64,000 nt of DNA from Chloroflexota bacterium (GTDB lineage: Bacteria > Chloroflexota > Anaerolineae > UBA4142): the NCBI GenBank assembly GCA_016208315.1, contig JACQYF010000060.1, forward strand, positions 1 through 64,000, written 5' to 3'. The translations under genes and the position numbers were made by a program. Each line of letters opens with the position of its first letter. Position 1 is the stretch's first letter. Below the pieces are notes generated by a model. The model searched no databases. It saw only the letters and a list, made by a program, of their open reading frames with translations, and was not told the DNA's origin. Shown one piece after another: positions 39,775-48,542 of this stretch.

Positions 39775-42174
39775 GTGAACTCGCTTGTCAATCGCACAAG
39801 GGTACTGTCCGGAAGTATCAAGTCCAAAGCCTGCCCTGAGCGGAGTCGAAGGGTCTCAAGTTACAAGTCGGATTTCCGGATTGGCGTCTGGCTTTTTGTG
39901 GCCGCCCTCGCGCTGTATCTGTTGACGATCTCGCCAACCGTTCTCGACGGCGACAGCGGCGAATATCAGTACATGGCGTACATCCTGGGTGTGCCGCATT
40001 CGACCGGCTATCCCCTTTACATTCTGCTGGGCAAGCTCTTTACCTTCCTCCCCTTTGGCGATGTTGCGTACCGTATCAACCTCTTTTCCGCGATTTTTGC
40101 CGCGTTGGCTGTCACCGTCGTGTACTGGACAGCGCGCCGGCTCGTCCCCCGCCGAATTCCGGCATTGATCGCGACTCTTATCTTTGCCGTCACTCCGTCC
40201 GTATGGGGCAGTGCGGTTCAAGCGGAGACGTATGCCCTCCACTTGTTTCTCGGCGTATTGACGATTTTGCTAATGCTCCGTTGGCATCAGGAGGGCCAAG
40301 CGCGCGATTTCTACTGGTTTGCCTTCGTGTGCGGGTTGGGGCTGACCCACCACGTCATGTATCGCTTTATCGCGCCCGCGGCGGCTTTGCTCCTCTGGTT
40401 CAACCGCGCGCGTCTGACGCGTGCTATGCTGGCGCGCGGCGTTCTGCTTGGACTCGTGCCCCTGCTTCTGTATGCCTATATTCCGATTCGGGCGAACCAG
40501 TTGATCGCTCAGCAGGACCCGGCGAACAAAGCGCTGTATGGTCGTGAAGATGCGATGGTCAAGGGGACGGTGACCGCGTTTTACAACAACAGCCCCGAGG
40601 GTTTTTTCAAACTGGTCACTGGCTTGGACAATATTTACAAGATGGACGTCAAGTCGCCGCTGGACTCGGCCAATCGCCTTGAGCTTTCCGCGACCCTTTT
40701 GCTCCAGCAGTTCGGCTGGGCCGGTCTCGGCTTGGCGATGGCCGGCGCGTGGTTGGCGTTCCGGCGCGAGCGGCAGGCGTTCTGGCTGCTGTTCGCCGCC
40801 GCGGCGGGTACCGGGCTGGTGGCGTTTTATCTACGCGGCACTTCGACGGTCTTTTATTTTTCGATGACCTATTTTGTGCTCGCGCTCTGGATTGCATTTG
40901 GGCTCGACGCGTTGATGCAGTGGGCCGTGCGTGCGAGAGTGCCGTTCGTCTCCCTGCGGGTCGTGACGCTTGTTCTGCTGCTCCTCCCGCTGAGCGCGCT
41001 GATCGCCAATTTCCCGCGCTTGGACAAGAGCAACAACTATGCGCCACGCGATTACGCGCAAGCCATTTTGCGCGAGAACCTACCGCCGAACGCCGTCGTC
41101 GTCGCGCCGTGGGAAGTCTCGCAGCCGCTTCGCTATTTCCAATTCGTCGAGAATCAGCGCCCCGATTTGCTCGTGACGAACGTTTCTCCGATTTGGCCCC
41201 AATTCCAAAAATTGCTCGCGAGCGCCCGCGAACTTCGCCGGCCCTTTTACAACGTCGAGTTCAACCCCGAACTGCCGACCGCGCCCGGCCCGCGTTTTGC
41301 CCAGGCGATTCCGCTGCCGCTGATGCAAGAGCCGCAGCCGCGCTACACGATGCCCGACGCGCGCATTGTAGATGGCGCGCAAGTGATTGGGTACGACCTC
41401 GATCCCGATCCGCCGCAGCCGGGGACGCTCGCGCGCGTGCTGATCTATTATCGCGCCCTCGACCGGATGTATCCGATGTATTCGAGCGCGCTCACGATCA
41501 ACGACATTACCGGAAAACTATGGAGTGACTATTACGGTTTTCCCGGCTCGCAATATCAACCGACCTATCGGTGGCAAGCGGGCGACGTATATCGAGAGCA
41601 GTGGCAATTCATCTGGCCGGCGGATGCGCCGAGCGGATTGTACAATTTCGATTTGAGTTGGTACGTGTACGATTTGGACACGCGCAAATCCGATTTCGAT
41701 CACGAAAACAAACTCGCGCTGGGCGTGATTCGCGTAGGCAATCTGACTACAAATACGATCGGAAATCCTAAACTTGCGCAGGCCGGCCAAGCCATCTCGT
41801 TTCTCGGTTGGGACAGCGCGCCCGCATCCAATAGCGATACAATTACGGCAGCCCGCGGCTCGCAAATTGCGCTGGATTTGTATTGGCGCTCCGACCGCGA
41901 ATTGCGGGGGCAATACACGGTCTTTGTGCATTTGGTTGATACGAACGGACGCGTCATCGCCGACGCCGATAGCCCACCTTCAAGCGGCTTGTTTCCCACG
42001 GATCGCTGGACGGTTGGTGAGGTCGTGCGCGATCGCCACACGTTGCAAGTGCCATCCGATCTTGCTCCCGGCGACTATGCGATTGAAATCGGCATGTATC
42101 TCCCTTCGACCGGGAAGCGCCTCCTATTCGGCAACGCGGACAATCTCGCGCTGGCGAAGTTACAAGTGCGGTGA
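39775..42174 (+). CDS. DUF2723 membrane protein, glycosyltransferase-like
   Basis: The protein has about 799 residues. The N-terminal half holds about 10-11 membrane helices with the DUF2723 landmark DGDSGEYQYMAYILGVPHSTGYPLY, in which the Asp-Glu pair after the first helix resembles the catalytic loop of GT-C enzymes. The C-terminal half is an extracytoplasmic beta-rich region of about 380 residues. GTG 39775 is chosen as a leaderless start from the -10 position. Residues about 14-28 (KACPERSRR) come from an interspersed CCTGAGCGGAGTCGAAGG repeat, so the N-terminus may have been remodelled. A paralogue is at 48543. It overlaps the next gene by GTGA. Confidence 0.8.
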   Translation: MNSLVNRTRVLSGSIKSKACPERSRRVSSYKSDFRIGVWLFVAALALYLLTISPTVLDGDSGEYQYMAYILGVPHSTGYPLYILLGKLFTFLPFGDVAYRINLFSAIFAALAVTVVYWTARRLVPRRIPALIATLIFAVTPSVWGSAVQAETYALHLFLGVLTILLMLRWHQEGQARDFYWFAFVCGLGLTHHVMYRFIAPAAALLLWFNRARLTRAMLARGVLLGLVPLLLYAYIPIRANQLIAQQDPANKALYGREDAMVKGTVTAFYNNSPEGFFKLVTGLDNIYKMDVKSPLDSANRLELSATLLLQQFGWAGLGLAMAGAWLAFRRERQAFWLLFAAAAGTGLVAFYLRGTSTVFYFSMTYFVLALWIAFGLDALMQWAVRARVPFVSLRVVTLVLLLLPLSALIANFPRLDKSNNYAPRDYAQAILRENLPPNAVVVAPWEVSQPLRYFQFVENQRPDLLVTNVSPIWPQFQKLLASARELRRPFYNVEFNPELPTAPGPRFAQAIPLPLMQEPQPRYTMPDARIVDGAQVIGYDLDPDPPQPGTLARVLIYYRALDRMYPMYSSALTINDITGKLWSDYYGFPGSQYQPTYRWQAGDVYREQWQFIWPADAPSGLYNFDLSWYVYDLDTRKSDFDHENKLALGVIRVGNLTTNTIGNPKLAQAGQAISFLGWDSAPASNSDTITAARGSQIALDLYWRSDRELRGQYTVFVHLVDTNGRVIADADSPPSSGLFPTDRWTVGEVVRDRHTLQVPSDLAPGDYAIEIGMYLPSTGKRLLFGNADNLALAKLQVR

Positions 42175-44072
42175 GTAATCAATCAACCCAGCGCGCGATC
42201 AACTGGATACCCGTTCTCCTCATCGCGCTTGCCGCGATTCTTTTGCGTGTCTACGCGCTTGATCGCCTGCCTCCCGGTCTTTTCGGCGACGAGGCGGTCG
42301 AAGGGTTGGACGCGCTCGACGTGCTCGCGGGCAATTTCGCCATTTGGTTTCACGCGCATTTGGGACGCGAGCCGATTTACGTTTACCTCGTCGCGCTCGC
42401 GTATGCGGCCTTTGGCATCACGCCGCTCGCCACGCGTTTGCCCGCGATCATCGCGGGGCTGCTGACGATTCCCGCCGCGTTTTTCTTGACGCGCGAGTGG
42501 GCGATGCAGCATTACTCGCGCGAGCGCGCCACGCGGCTTGCTCTGTTGGCGACCGCGCTCTTGGCGATTTCGTTCTGGCACGTTCAAATGACACGCGACG
42601 CGCATCGCGACACGCTGTTGCCGTTGGTCGAGGCGCTTGGTTATTGGCTGCTGTGGCGGGCGCTTCGGACGGGGAGTTGGAAGACGTACGCCAGCGCGGG
42701 CGCGGTATTGGGACTCGCGATCTACACGTATTCGCCAGGGCGTTTCGTCCCGGTGTTCGTCGTGCTGTTCTTCGCCGTCGAGTTGCTTGTCCGAAATCAG
42801 CCTCTGTCCAAACTCGCCATCGCCGCGCTCGCCGCTATCGTCGTCATGCTGCCGCTCGGCATCTATTTCGCGCAGAACCCGGTGCAGTTCAGCCGCCGCT
42901 TTGAGAGCGTCTCGATTCTCGATGCCGAATCGCCGCCCGCCGCGCTGGCCGCGAGCGTCGCAGGAAATCTCGCACAATTCGTCGTGCCGGACGCGGGCTA
43001 CCAGAGCAAGCACTATAATTTGCCCGGCAAGCCCGTTTTCGATCTGTTCATTGCGCCGTGGTTCTTGGCCGGTCTCGTCGTCGCCATCACGCGCTGGAAA
43101 CGGCCCGAGTATCGTTTTCTGCTTTTGTGGTTTGCTGTGATGCTGGTCCCCGCGTTTCTCACGGCCGATATGATTCCGAAAGCCGTGCGCGCGTTGGGCG
43201 TGGTTCCCGGCGTATTCATTTTCCCCGCGCTCGCGATGGATTGGGCGGCAGATTTCAGATTTCAGATTTCAGATTTCAGATTTCGATTTCTGAGAATGGC
43301 AACGGTCAGTTTGATCGCGCTCTCCTTCGCCGGCAGCGCGGTTTGGACGGCGTACGATTACTTCGTCACGTGGGCGAATATGCCCGAATTACCGCTCGCG
43401 TTTGATGCCGATATGACCGAGGTAGCCGAATTGATCCAGCGCCAGCCGTCAGACCAGCCGATCTACATTTCCAGCCAGGTCTACCGTCCGCCAACGCTGA
43501 TGCTGCTAGGCAGGCACGTGCCGACCACGCGCTATCTGGAACGCGCGACGCGTATCAAGGAATTCGACGCGACCTCGGCGCTTGTCTCCAGCGCGCGCCA
43601 TTCGGATGCGTTGTACGTTTGGGTCCGCGAGCAAACGCCGCCTGCCGTGTGGCTTGCGCGGCTCGCGCCGCACGCTGTTCCCCGCGATGAAGGCACATAT
43701 TTCGCGACGATCCGACTCGGCGCGCTCGCGTCCCCGCAGCAGCGCGTGGATCTTGCCTTCAATCCGCTCTTAAAGCTGGTCGGCTATTCGCGCTACTCGG
43801 ACGAGCCGCGCGGGATTGCATTGTATTGGCAGGTGAACGAATTGCCGCCCGATCGCGAGGACCTTCAGGCGGCGCTTTCGCTAGCCGATGCGCGCGGCGC
43901 ATTAGTTACACAAGACAAGCACAAGTTCGGAGTGCCGCCGCTGGAATGGGCCATCGGCGATACGATTGTAGAATGGTACGCGCTGGATTTGCCAGAGACC
44001 GCGACGCAGTTTTCCATCGAATTGAAGCGTGGCGCGCTCTGGTGGCAATCGCCAGCATTGATTCTGAAATAG
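42171..44072 (+). CDS. GT39/ArnT-like integral membrane glycosyltransferase
   Basis: The protein has 633 residues and about 11-12 membrane helices. The first external loop has LFGDEAVEGLDALD with acidic residues followed by HLGREPIYVYLVAL, matching the DE motif and loop of PMT/ArnT-like enzymes that use polyprenyl-phosphate sugars. The C-terminal third is a soluble external domain. In-frame TCAGATT heptads at 43249-43290 encode DFRFQISDFRF in the loop before the last membrane helix. The GTG start overlaps the previous stop, and a heptad-like G-rich array with the TAG follows. The substrate is unknown. Confidence 0.82.
   Translation: MSNQSTQRAINWIPVLLIALAAILLRVYALDRLPPGLFGDEAVEGLDALDVLAGNFAIWFHAHLGREPIYVYLVALAYAAFGITPLATRLPAIIAGLLTIPAAFFLTREWAMQHYSRERATRLALLATALLAISFWHVQMTRDAHRDTLLPLVEALGYWLLWRALRTGSWKTYASAGAVLGLAIYTYSPGRFVPVFVVLFFAVELLVRNQPLSKLAIAALAAIVVMLPLGIYFAQNPVQFSRRFESVSILDAESPPAALAASVAGNLAQFVVPDAGYQSKHYNLPGKPVFDLFIAPWFLAGLVVAITRWKRPEYRFLLLWFAVMLVPAFLTADMIPKAVRALGVVPGVFIFPALAMDWAADFRFQISDFRFRFLRMATVSLIALSFAGSAVWTAYDYFVTWANMPELPLAFDADMTEVAELIQRQPSDQPIYISSQVYRPPTLMLLGRHVPTTRYLERATRIKEFDATSALVSSARHSDALYVWVREQTPPAVWLARLAPHAVPRDEGTYFATIRLGALASPQQRVDLAFNPLLKLVGYSRYSDEPRGIALYWQVNELPPDREDLQAALSLADARGALVTQDKHKFGVPPLEWAIGDTIVEWYALDLPETATQFSIELKRGALWWQSPALILK
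43249..43290. repeat. In-frame CAGATTT heptad array inside a glycosyltransferase gene
   Basis: CAGATTT-type units repeat about five times and stay open in the coding frame, adding DFRFQISDFRFRF to the protein. Confidence 0.9.
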
Positions 44073-44160
44073 CAGGGGAGCAGGGGGCCGAGGCGCAGGG
44101 GAGCAGGGGAGAAATTCTCCCCCTCTCCCTCTCTCCCCCTCGCCCCCTCTCCCTTGCGGA
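44070..44160. repeat. G-rich/C-rich inverted array between membrane-protein genes
   Basis: AGCAGGGGAGCAGGGG-type units are followed, after AAATTC, by CTCCCCCTCTCCCTC units of the opposite sense. Period 7 is approximate. The first three bases include the TAG stop of the glycosyltransferase gene. Confidence 0.65.
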
Positions 44161-44167
44161 GCTTTTC

Positions 44168-46867
44168 GTGACTAGACGCAACCTGTTCGCTCTCGTCTTC
44201 TATCTCGCGCTCGCGCTAGGGCTGACGTATCCGCTCGTCCTGCAATTCGGCGATCACGTGCCGGGCAGCGAAACGTGGGCCTTGGACGAGTATACTTTTG
44301 TTTGGAGCCAGTGGTGGTTCAAGCACGCGCTGTTCGATTTGGACACAAATCTTCTCGCGACGCGCTTGGTTTTTTACCCGCTTGGACTCGATCTGGCGGC
44401 ATTCACCATGCTGTGGGCGCATGCCGTTATCGGCTTGCCCGTGCAGCTCGCGTTCGGCGTCGTCCCGGCGACGAATGCCGCAGTGCTCGCGACCTTTGTC
44501 CTCGGCGCGTTCGGGATGTACCTGCTCGCGCGCCATCTCATGCGGAATTCCGGATTCGCCGATCTGTCCACACACCTCGCCGCGCTGGTTGCGGGCGCGG
44601 CGTTTGTGTTCACCTCGTCGCGCATGGTCTACGCCGCGCTCGGCCACTATAACATCCTCGCGACGCAATGGCTGCCGTTCTACGTGTTGTTTTTGATAAA
44701 GACAGTTTCTAAAGAGAGGGGTTGGGGGCGAGATTGGCTCCTCGCCGCGCTCTTTGCCGCGTTCACGTTGTACAGCGATTCGGGACATGCGCCGCTGCTC
44801 GTGCTGTTCACGCTGCTCTATCTGGCTTTCAAGTGGCGCGCAGTATTGCGACGGGAAACATTGGCGCGGCTCGCGTTGCTGGGAGCATCCGTCGTCGTGT
44901 TATTTGCGCCGCTGCTCGTGCCGCTGGTCAACGAAATCTATTCGAGCGGTTATCAATTGCCCGGCTGGGGCCATGCCGAAAACTTGCTAGTGGATTTGTT
45001 CGGCTTTTTCACGCCCACAAGTTTGCATCCGCTGAACCGCCGCTGGACCGAAGAACTGGACTTGGTGCGCCAGCAGATTTCGCGATTCCGCGACGTCAAC
45101 ACCTTTTTCGTCGGCTACGCGACCGCGGCGCTCGCGCTGGTGGGCGCGCTCGTCTTTCGAAACCAACTGCGCGTGTGGATCGCCGGCGCGCTCGTCTTTG
45201 CCGTACTCGCCCTCGGGCCGCTCTTGAGCATCAACGGCAAATCCGTTTTCGATCTCGACGGCCTCTCGGTTACTTTTCCGATGCCCTTTTTGCTCTTGCA
45301 CTATATCCCGTTCCTGAAAGAAAACCGCGTCCCTAACCGGTACTCGATTCTCGTTGTCCTGGCCCTCGCGGTGCTGATTGGCTATGCGGTGGCGTGGATC
45401 TGGTCTCAAGTCTCTAGTCTCAAGTCTCAGGCCACATCTAGTTTACGTTTTACGTTTTACGTTTTACTGTTTACTGTCCTCTTGTTCGAGCATCTCGCTC
45501 TCCCGCTCCCTCTCTCCGACGCGCGTGTGCCGGAGGTGTATCGCCGGATCGCGCAAGAGCCGGGCGATTTCGCGATTCTCAGTCTGCCGCTCGGTTGGCG
45601 GAACAGTTTCGGGACACAGGGCGCGGAGGACACGCGCACGCAGTACTACCAATCGGTACATGGCAAGTATTTGTTGTCGGGCAATGCCTCGCGCAATCCG
45701 CCGTTTCTCTTTGAATACTTTGATCGCATCTCGCTCTTCCACTCGATCAGTCAAATCGAGCTTTATCAGCCGGTTGACGACGAGATTCTCGCGCGCGACA
45801 AGGCGCAAGCCGGCGCGCTCATGTCCTTTTTCGATATTCGGTACGTCGTGCTCAATGCCGCGACGCCGGGCCGCTTGCCTTACAGCGATACGCGCGGCGC
45901 GGTCGCGGATTACGTCGAACAAGTCTTGCCGCTGGGCGAAAAGGTGTACGACCGTGACGGTGTGATCGCGTATCGCGTGAACCAAGCGCCGCTGCCCACT
46001 CAGGCGCAAGTTCTTTTCGGCGGCGCGCGCGCGCGCATCTACCAGGCAGAGGGATGGGATCGGGACGAAACCATCGCCGGCGCGCCTGCGAATTGGGCGA
46101 ACCGTTCGAGCGCGCGGTTTCTTTTGCCGGTCCGGGACATCGCCGATTACGCGTTGACCGTGCGTGCGCTGCCGTTCACGTATCCGCAATCGCCCGCACA
46201 GACGATGGAAATTTCCGTTAACGGTCAAGCGATCGCCAAATTCGATTTAGGGGCGGACTGGCAGGATTACTCGGCGACGATTCCCGCACGCGCGCTGCGC
46301 GCCGGTATCAACGACGTTGTATTCCGGTTCGCCTACGCGGTTCGCCCGCGCGACGTGCTGCCCGCGAATTATGCGATTGGCGCGACCGAGATCACCAGCC
46401 CCGTAGACATTATCGTGAACAGCGGCGCGCTCGGCTCGATCAAGATCGCGGGGCGCGAGCAATCGCGCTTGGGACGCGGCTACAATGTCGTCGTCGTTGA
46501 TCCCAAGAGCGGCGCGGTCGTCAGCGCCAAGGTCTTCAACACCGCGGACGAACGGTCGCAATCGCGCGCGCTGACGGATTTTATCGCCGAGATTCCCGAT
46601 GGCATGATCGTCGCGGTCGCCGCGCAAGAAGAGATCGCCGCGAATCTCGGCGATAGGACGGTTGCCGGACTCCAGTCGCTCGGCGGGCAGATTGACGTTC
46701 GCACGAACGGGAATCGTTCTCACGCGATTATCGGCGTCAAGGGCGCTCGGCCCGGCACGGCGCTCGAACAAGCGAATGAGGGCACGTCGTTCCTCTCGGT
46801 AGGGCGCAGCCCGGACGACCGCACCCTCGCCGCGGCGGTGGGCGCGATCACGTTTCATAAGAAATAA
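44168..46867 (+). CDS. Large membrane protein, YfhO/GT-C-like
   Basis: The protein has 899 residues. About 12 membrane helices fill residues 5-440, with the first external loop LQFGDHVPGSETWALDEYTFVWSQWW. A long external domain (about 455-899) follows, with jelly-roll-like segments. Overall it resembles YfhO-type proteins linked to glycosylation of teichoic or surface polymers. GTG 44168 with GCGGAG upstream is preferred; the frame is open far upstream (to 43826) only as an overlap with the previous gene. In-frame heptads at 45403-45480 encode SSLKSQATSSLRFTFYVLLF, replacing or lengthening a loop and helix. Confidence 0.75.
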   Translation: MTRRNLFALVFYLALALGLTYPLVLQFGDHVPGSETWALDEYTFVWSQWWFKHALFDLDTNLLATRLVFYPLGLDLAAFTMLWAHAVIGLPVQLAFGVVPATNAAVLATFVLGAFGMYLLARHLMRNSGFADLSTHLAALVAGAAFVFTSSRMVYAALGHYNILATQWLPFYVLFLIKTVSKERGWGRDWLLAALFAAFTLYSDSGHAPLLVLFTLLYLAFKWRAVLRRETLARLALLGASVVVLFAPLLVPLVNEIYSSGYQLPGWGHAENLLVDLFGFFTPTSLHPLNRRWTEELDLVRQQISRFRDVNTFFVGYATAALALVGALVFRNQLRVWIAGALVFAVLALGPLLSINGKSVFDLDGLSVTFPMPFLLLHYIPFLKENRVPNRYSILVVLALAVLIGYAVAWIWSQVSSLKSQATSSLRFTFYVLLFTVLLFEHLALPLPLSDARVPEVYRRIAQEPGDFAILSLPLGWRNSFGTQGAEDTRTQYYQSVHGKYLLSGNASRNPPFLFEYFDRISLFHSISQIELYQPVDDEILARDKAQAGALMSFFDIRYVVLNAATPGRLPYSDTRGAVADYVEQVLPLGEKVYDRDGVIAYRVNQAPLPTQAQVLFGGARARIYQAEGWDRDETIAGAPANWANRSSARFLLPVRDIADYALTVRALPFTYPQSPAQTMEISVNGQAIAKFDLGADWQDYSATIPARALRAGINDVVFRFAYAVRPRDVLPANYAIGATEITSPVDIIVNSGALGSIKIAGREQSRLGRGYNVVVVDPKSGAVVSAKVFNTADERSQSRALTDFIAEIPDGMIVAVAAQEEIAANLGDRTVAGLQSLGGQIDVRTNGNRSHAIIGVKGARPGTALEQANEGTSFLSVGRSPDDRTLAAAVGAITFHKK
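45403..45480. repeat. In-frame heptad array (GTCTCAA and ACGTTTT units)
   Basis: Eleven period-7 units run through the coding sequence, among them GTCTCAA, GTCTCTA, GTCTCAA, GTCTCAG and three ACGTTTT. The reading frame stays open. Confidence 0.9.
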
Positions 46868-46872
46868 TCACC

Positions 46873-46963
46873 GCTTGTCATTGCGAGGGCGGTCTATGCC
46901 CGACGCAATCTTCCTCATGCACGTTGGAGATTGCTTCGGGCAAAAGCGGCCCTCGCAATGACA
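46873..46963. repeat. TGTCATTGCGAG palindromic element
   Basis: TTGTCATTGCGAGGGC and its counterpart GGCCCTCGCAATGACA enclose a 91-bp element that contains an inner GCAATCT/AGATTGC pair. It is a MITE-like palindrome directly before the B12-type radical SAM gene. Confidence 0.88.
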
Positions 46964-46982
46964 GGGTGGGGAGCAAACCAGG

Positions 46983-48320
46983 ATGGATATTCAAAAAATC
47001 GTGCTCGTTCAGCCCGCGCACGCCGGGCGCATTTGGGGCAAAGCCGCAGGTTCGCCGTACACGCTTATGCGCCTGGCCTCGATGGCGCCCGCGGATATTC
47101 CGGTCGAAATCTGGGACGAGAATCTCGGCCCACTCAATTACGAACGGCTCGACGCGCGCACGCTGGTCGGCATCAGCAGCATGACGCTGACGATTGATCG
47201 CGCCAAGGCGATTGCGCTGCAAGCGCGCCGGCGCGGGAGCAGCGTCGTCGTCGGCGGAGTTCACTCGACACTTGTGCCGGATGAGGTTGCGCCGTGGGCG
47301 GATGCGGTCGTGGTGGGCGAGGCGTACCGCACCTGGCCGCAGATCATTCAGGATTGCGCGGGCGACAAACTGCGGGCGCGATACGTGGACCAAGAGTGGA
47401 CGACGCTCGACGGTCTCACGCCCATCAGCGACCGCGTCATCCAGCACACGGATGAGCATCGCCACTATTGGACACCCTCGCTCGAAATTACCCGCGGCTG
47501 TCCGCGCAATTGCACGTTTTGCACCGCAGTGCGCGTGAGCGGCAAGATCATGCGCCATCGCCCGGTCGAGCAGATCGTCGAAGAGATCGAGCGCCGTAAC
47601 ATCAAACGCTTTTTCCTCACCGACGACAATTTCGGCTTGAACTTTCGCACGAGCCCCGACTATATGGAAAAGGTGTTTCGCGCGCTCGAACCGCTGCCGC
47701 TGCGGAGCTGGACCGCGCAATCCGAACTGATCGTCGCGCAATATCCCGATCTGCTCGACCTGGCGCGGCGGGCGCACATGGACAAGTTCTTTATCGGCTT
47801 TGAATCTATCAACCCCGACAACCGGCGCGACCTGGGCGGCAAGACCAAGGGCCAACTCGAGGATTACAAGCGTATCGTTCGCACGCTGCACGACCACGGC
47901 ATGAACGTCGTCGGCTTGTTCGTTTTCGGTTTCGATCACGACACGGTAGACGTATTTGAGACCACATGGCGATTTGTTCGCGAGACCGAATTCGACAGCG
48001 TGAGCGTGACGGTGCTGACCCCGTTTCCCGAGACGCCGCAAAGGCAATCGCTCATCGAGGAGGGGCGATTGCTCCCGAATATACCGTGGAGCCATTACGA
48101 TACCGCGCACGTCACGTTTCGCCCTGCGCTGATGACGCCCGAGCAATTGCGCGCGGGATACGACTGGATGTGCCGGCAGGTGTACGCGCCGCGCCAGGTC
48201 GCGACGCGCGGCTTGCGCGCGCTCCGGCGCTATCCATGGCATCTGGCGCGCGCCAAGGCCTTCTCCAGTTTCAGCACCGACCTCGGTTATCGCCAGGCGT
48301 ATGGCTTCCGCGATCGGTAA
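46983..48320 (+). CDS. B12-binding-type radical SAM protein
   Basis: The protein has 445 residues. An N-terminal cobalamin-binding-like Rossmann region (about 1-140, with VGISSMTLTIDRAKAIALQ and VVVGGVHSTLVPDE) precedes the radical SAM core with the cluster motif CPRNCTFC (CX3CX2C, about 179-186) and ITRGCPR. It also has FLTDDNFGLNF and FFIGFESINPDN. This is the BchE/HpnJ-like architecture used for methylation or lipid/hopanoid changes. The His that ligates cobalamin (DxHxxG) is not evident, so B12 binding is uncertain. Its position among membrane glycosyltransferases suggests work on a lipid carrier or glycolipid (inference). Confidence 0.85.
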   Translation: MDIQKIVLVQPAHAGRIWGKAAGSPYTLMRLASMAPADIPVEIWDENLGPLNYERLDARTLVGISSMTLTIDRAKAIALQARRRGSSVVVGGVHSTLVPDEVAPWADAVVVGEAYRTWPQIIQDCAGDKLRARYVDQEWTTLDGLTPISDRVIQHTDEHRHYWTPSLEITRGCPRNCTFCTAVRVSGKIMRHRPVEQIVEEIERRNIKRFFLTDDNFGLNFRTSPDYMEKVFRALEPLPLRSWTAQSELIVAQYPDLLDLARRAHMDKFFIGFESINPDNRRDLGGKTKGQLEDYKRIVRTLHDHGMNVVGLFVFGFDHDTVDVFETTWRFVRETEFDSVSVTVLTPFPETPQRQSLIEEGRLLPNIPWSHYDTAHVTFRPALMTPEQLRAGYDWMCRQVYAPRQVATRGLRALRRYPWHLARAKAFSSFSTDLGYRQAYGFRDR

Positions 48321-48326
48321 GAATTC

Positions 48327-48475
48327 TTATCCGCGAATCTCGCGAATCGTCGCTAATTGTCATTGCGAGGAGGCGCTTTCTGCCGACGAAGCGATCTCCA
48401 ACTCGCGAGTAGAGGATTGCTTCGCAAAGACCGCTTGCAATGACGTTAGCGGAGATTCGCGAGATTCGCGGATAA
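48327..48475. repeat. Nested palindromes: 30-bp inverted repeat holding a TGTCATTGCGAG element
   Basis: The outer arms 48327-48356 and 48446-48475 (TTATCCGCGAATCTCGCGAA... and its inverse) match at 28 of 30 positions. Between them, 48357-48445, lies a TTGTCATTGCGAGG...TTGCAATGAC element of the class seen at 46873. Confidence 0.9.
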
Positions 48476-48542
48476 TTGATGCGCTCGCGCTAGCCGGGCT
48501 TGCGCTCTTTGCGGGCATTGGCGCGCGGGCGGTGGTGAAGAC

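Noticed and set aside
43826-44167. Longer N-terminus (to 43826) for the YfhO-like protein
   Set aside because: It would overlap the preceding gene by 250 bp in another frame and read through a repeat; GTG 44168 has a ribosome site and leads straight into the first membrane helix.
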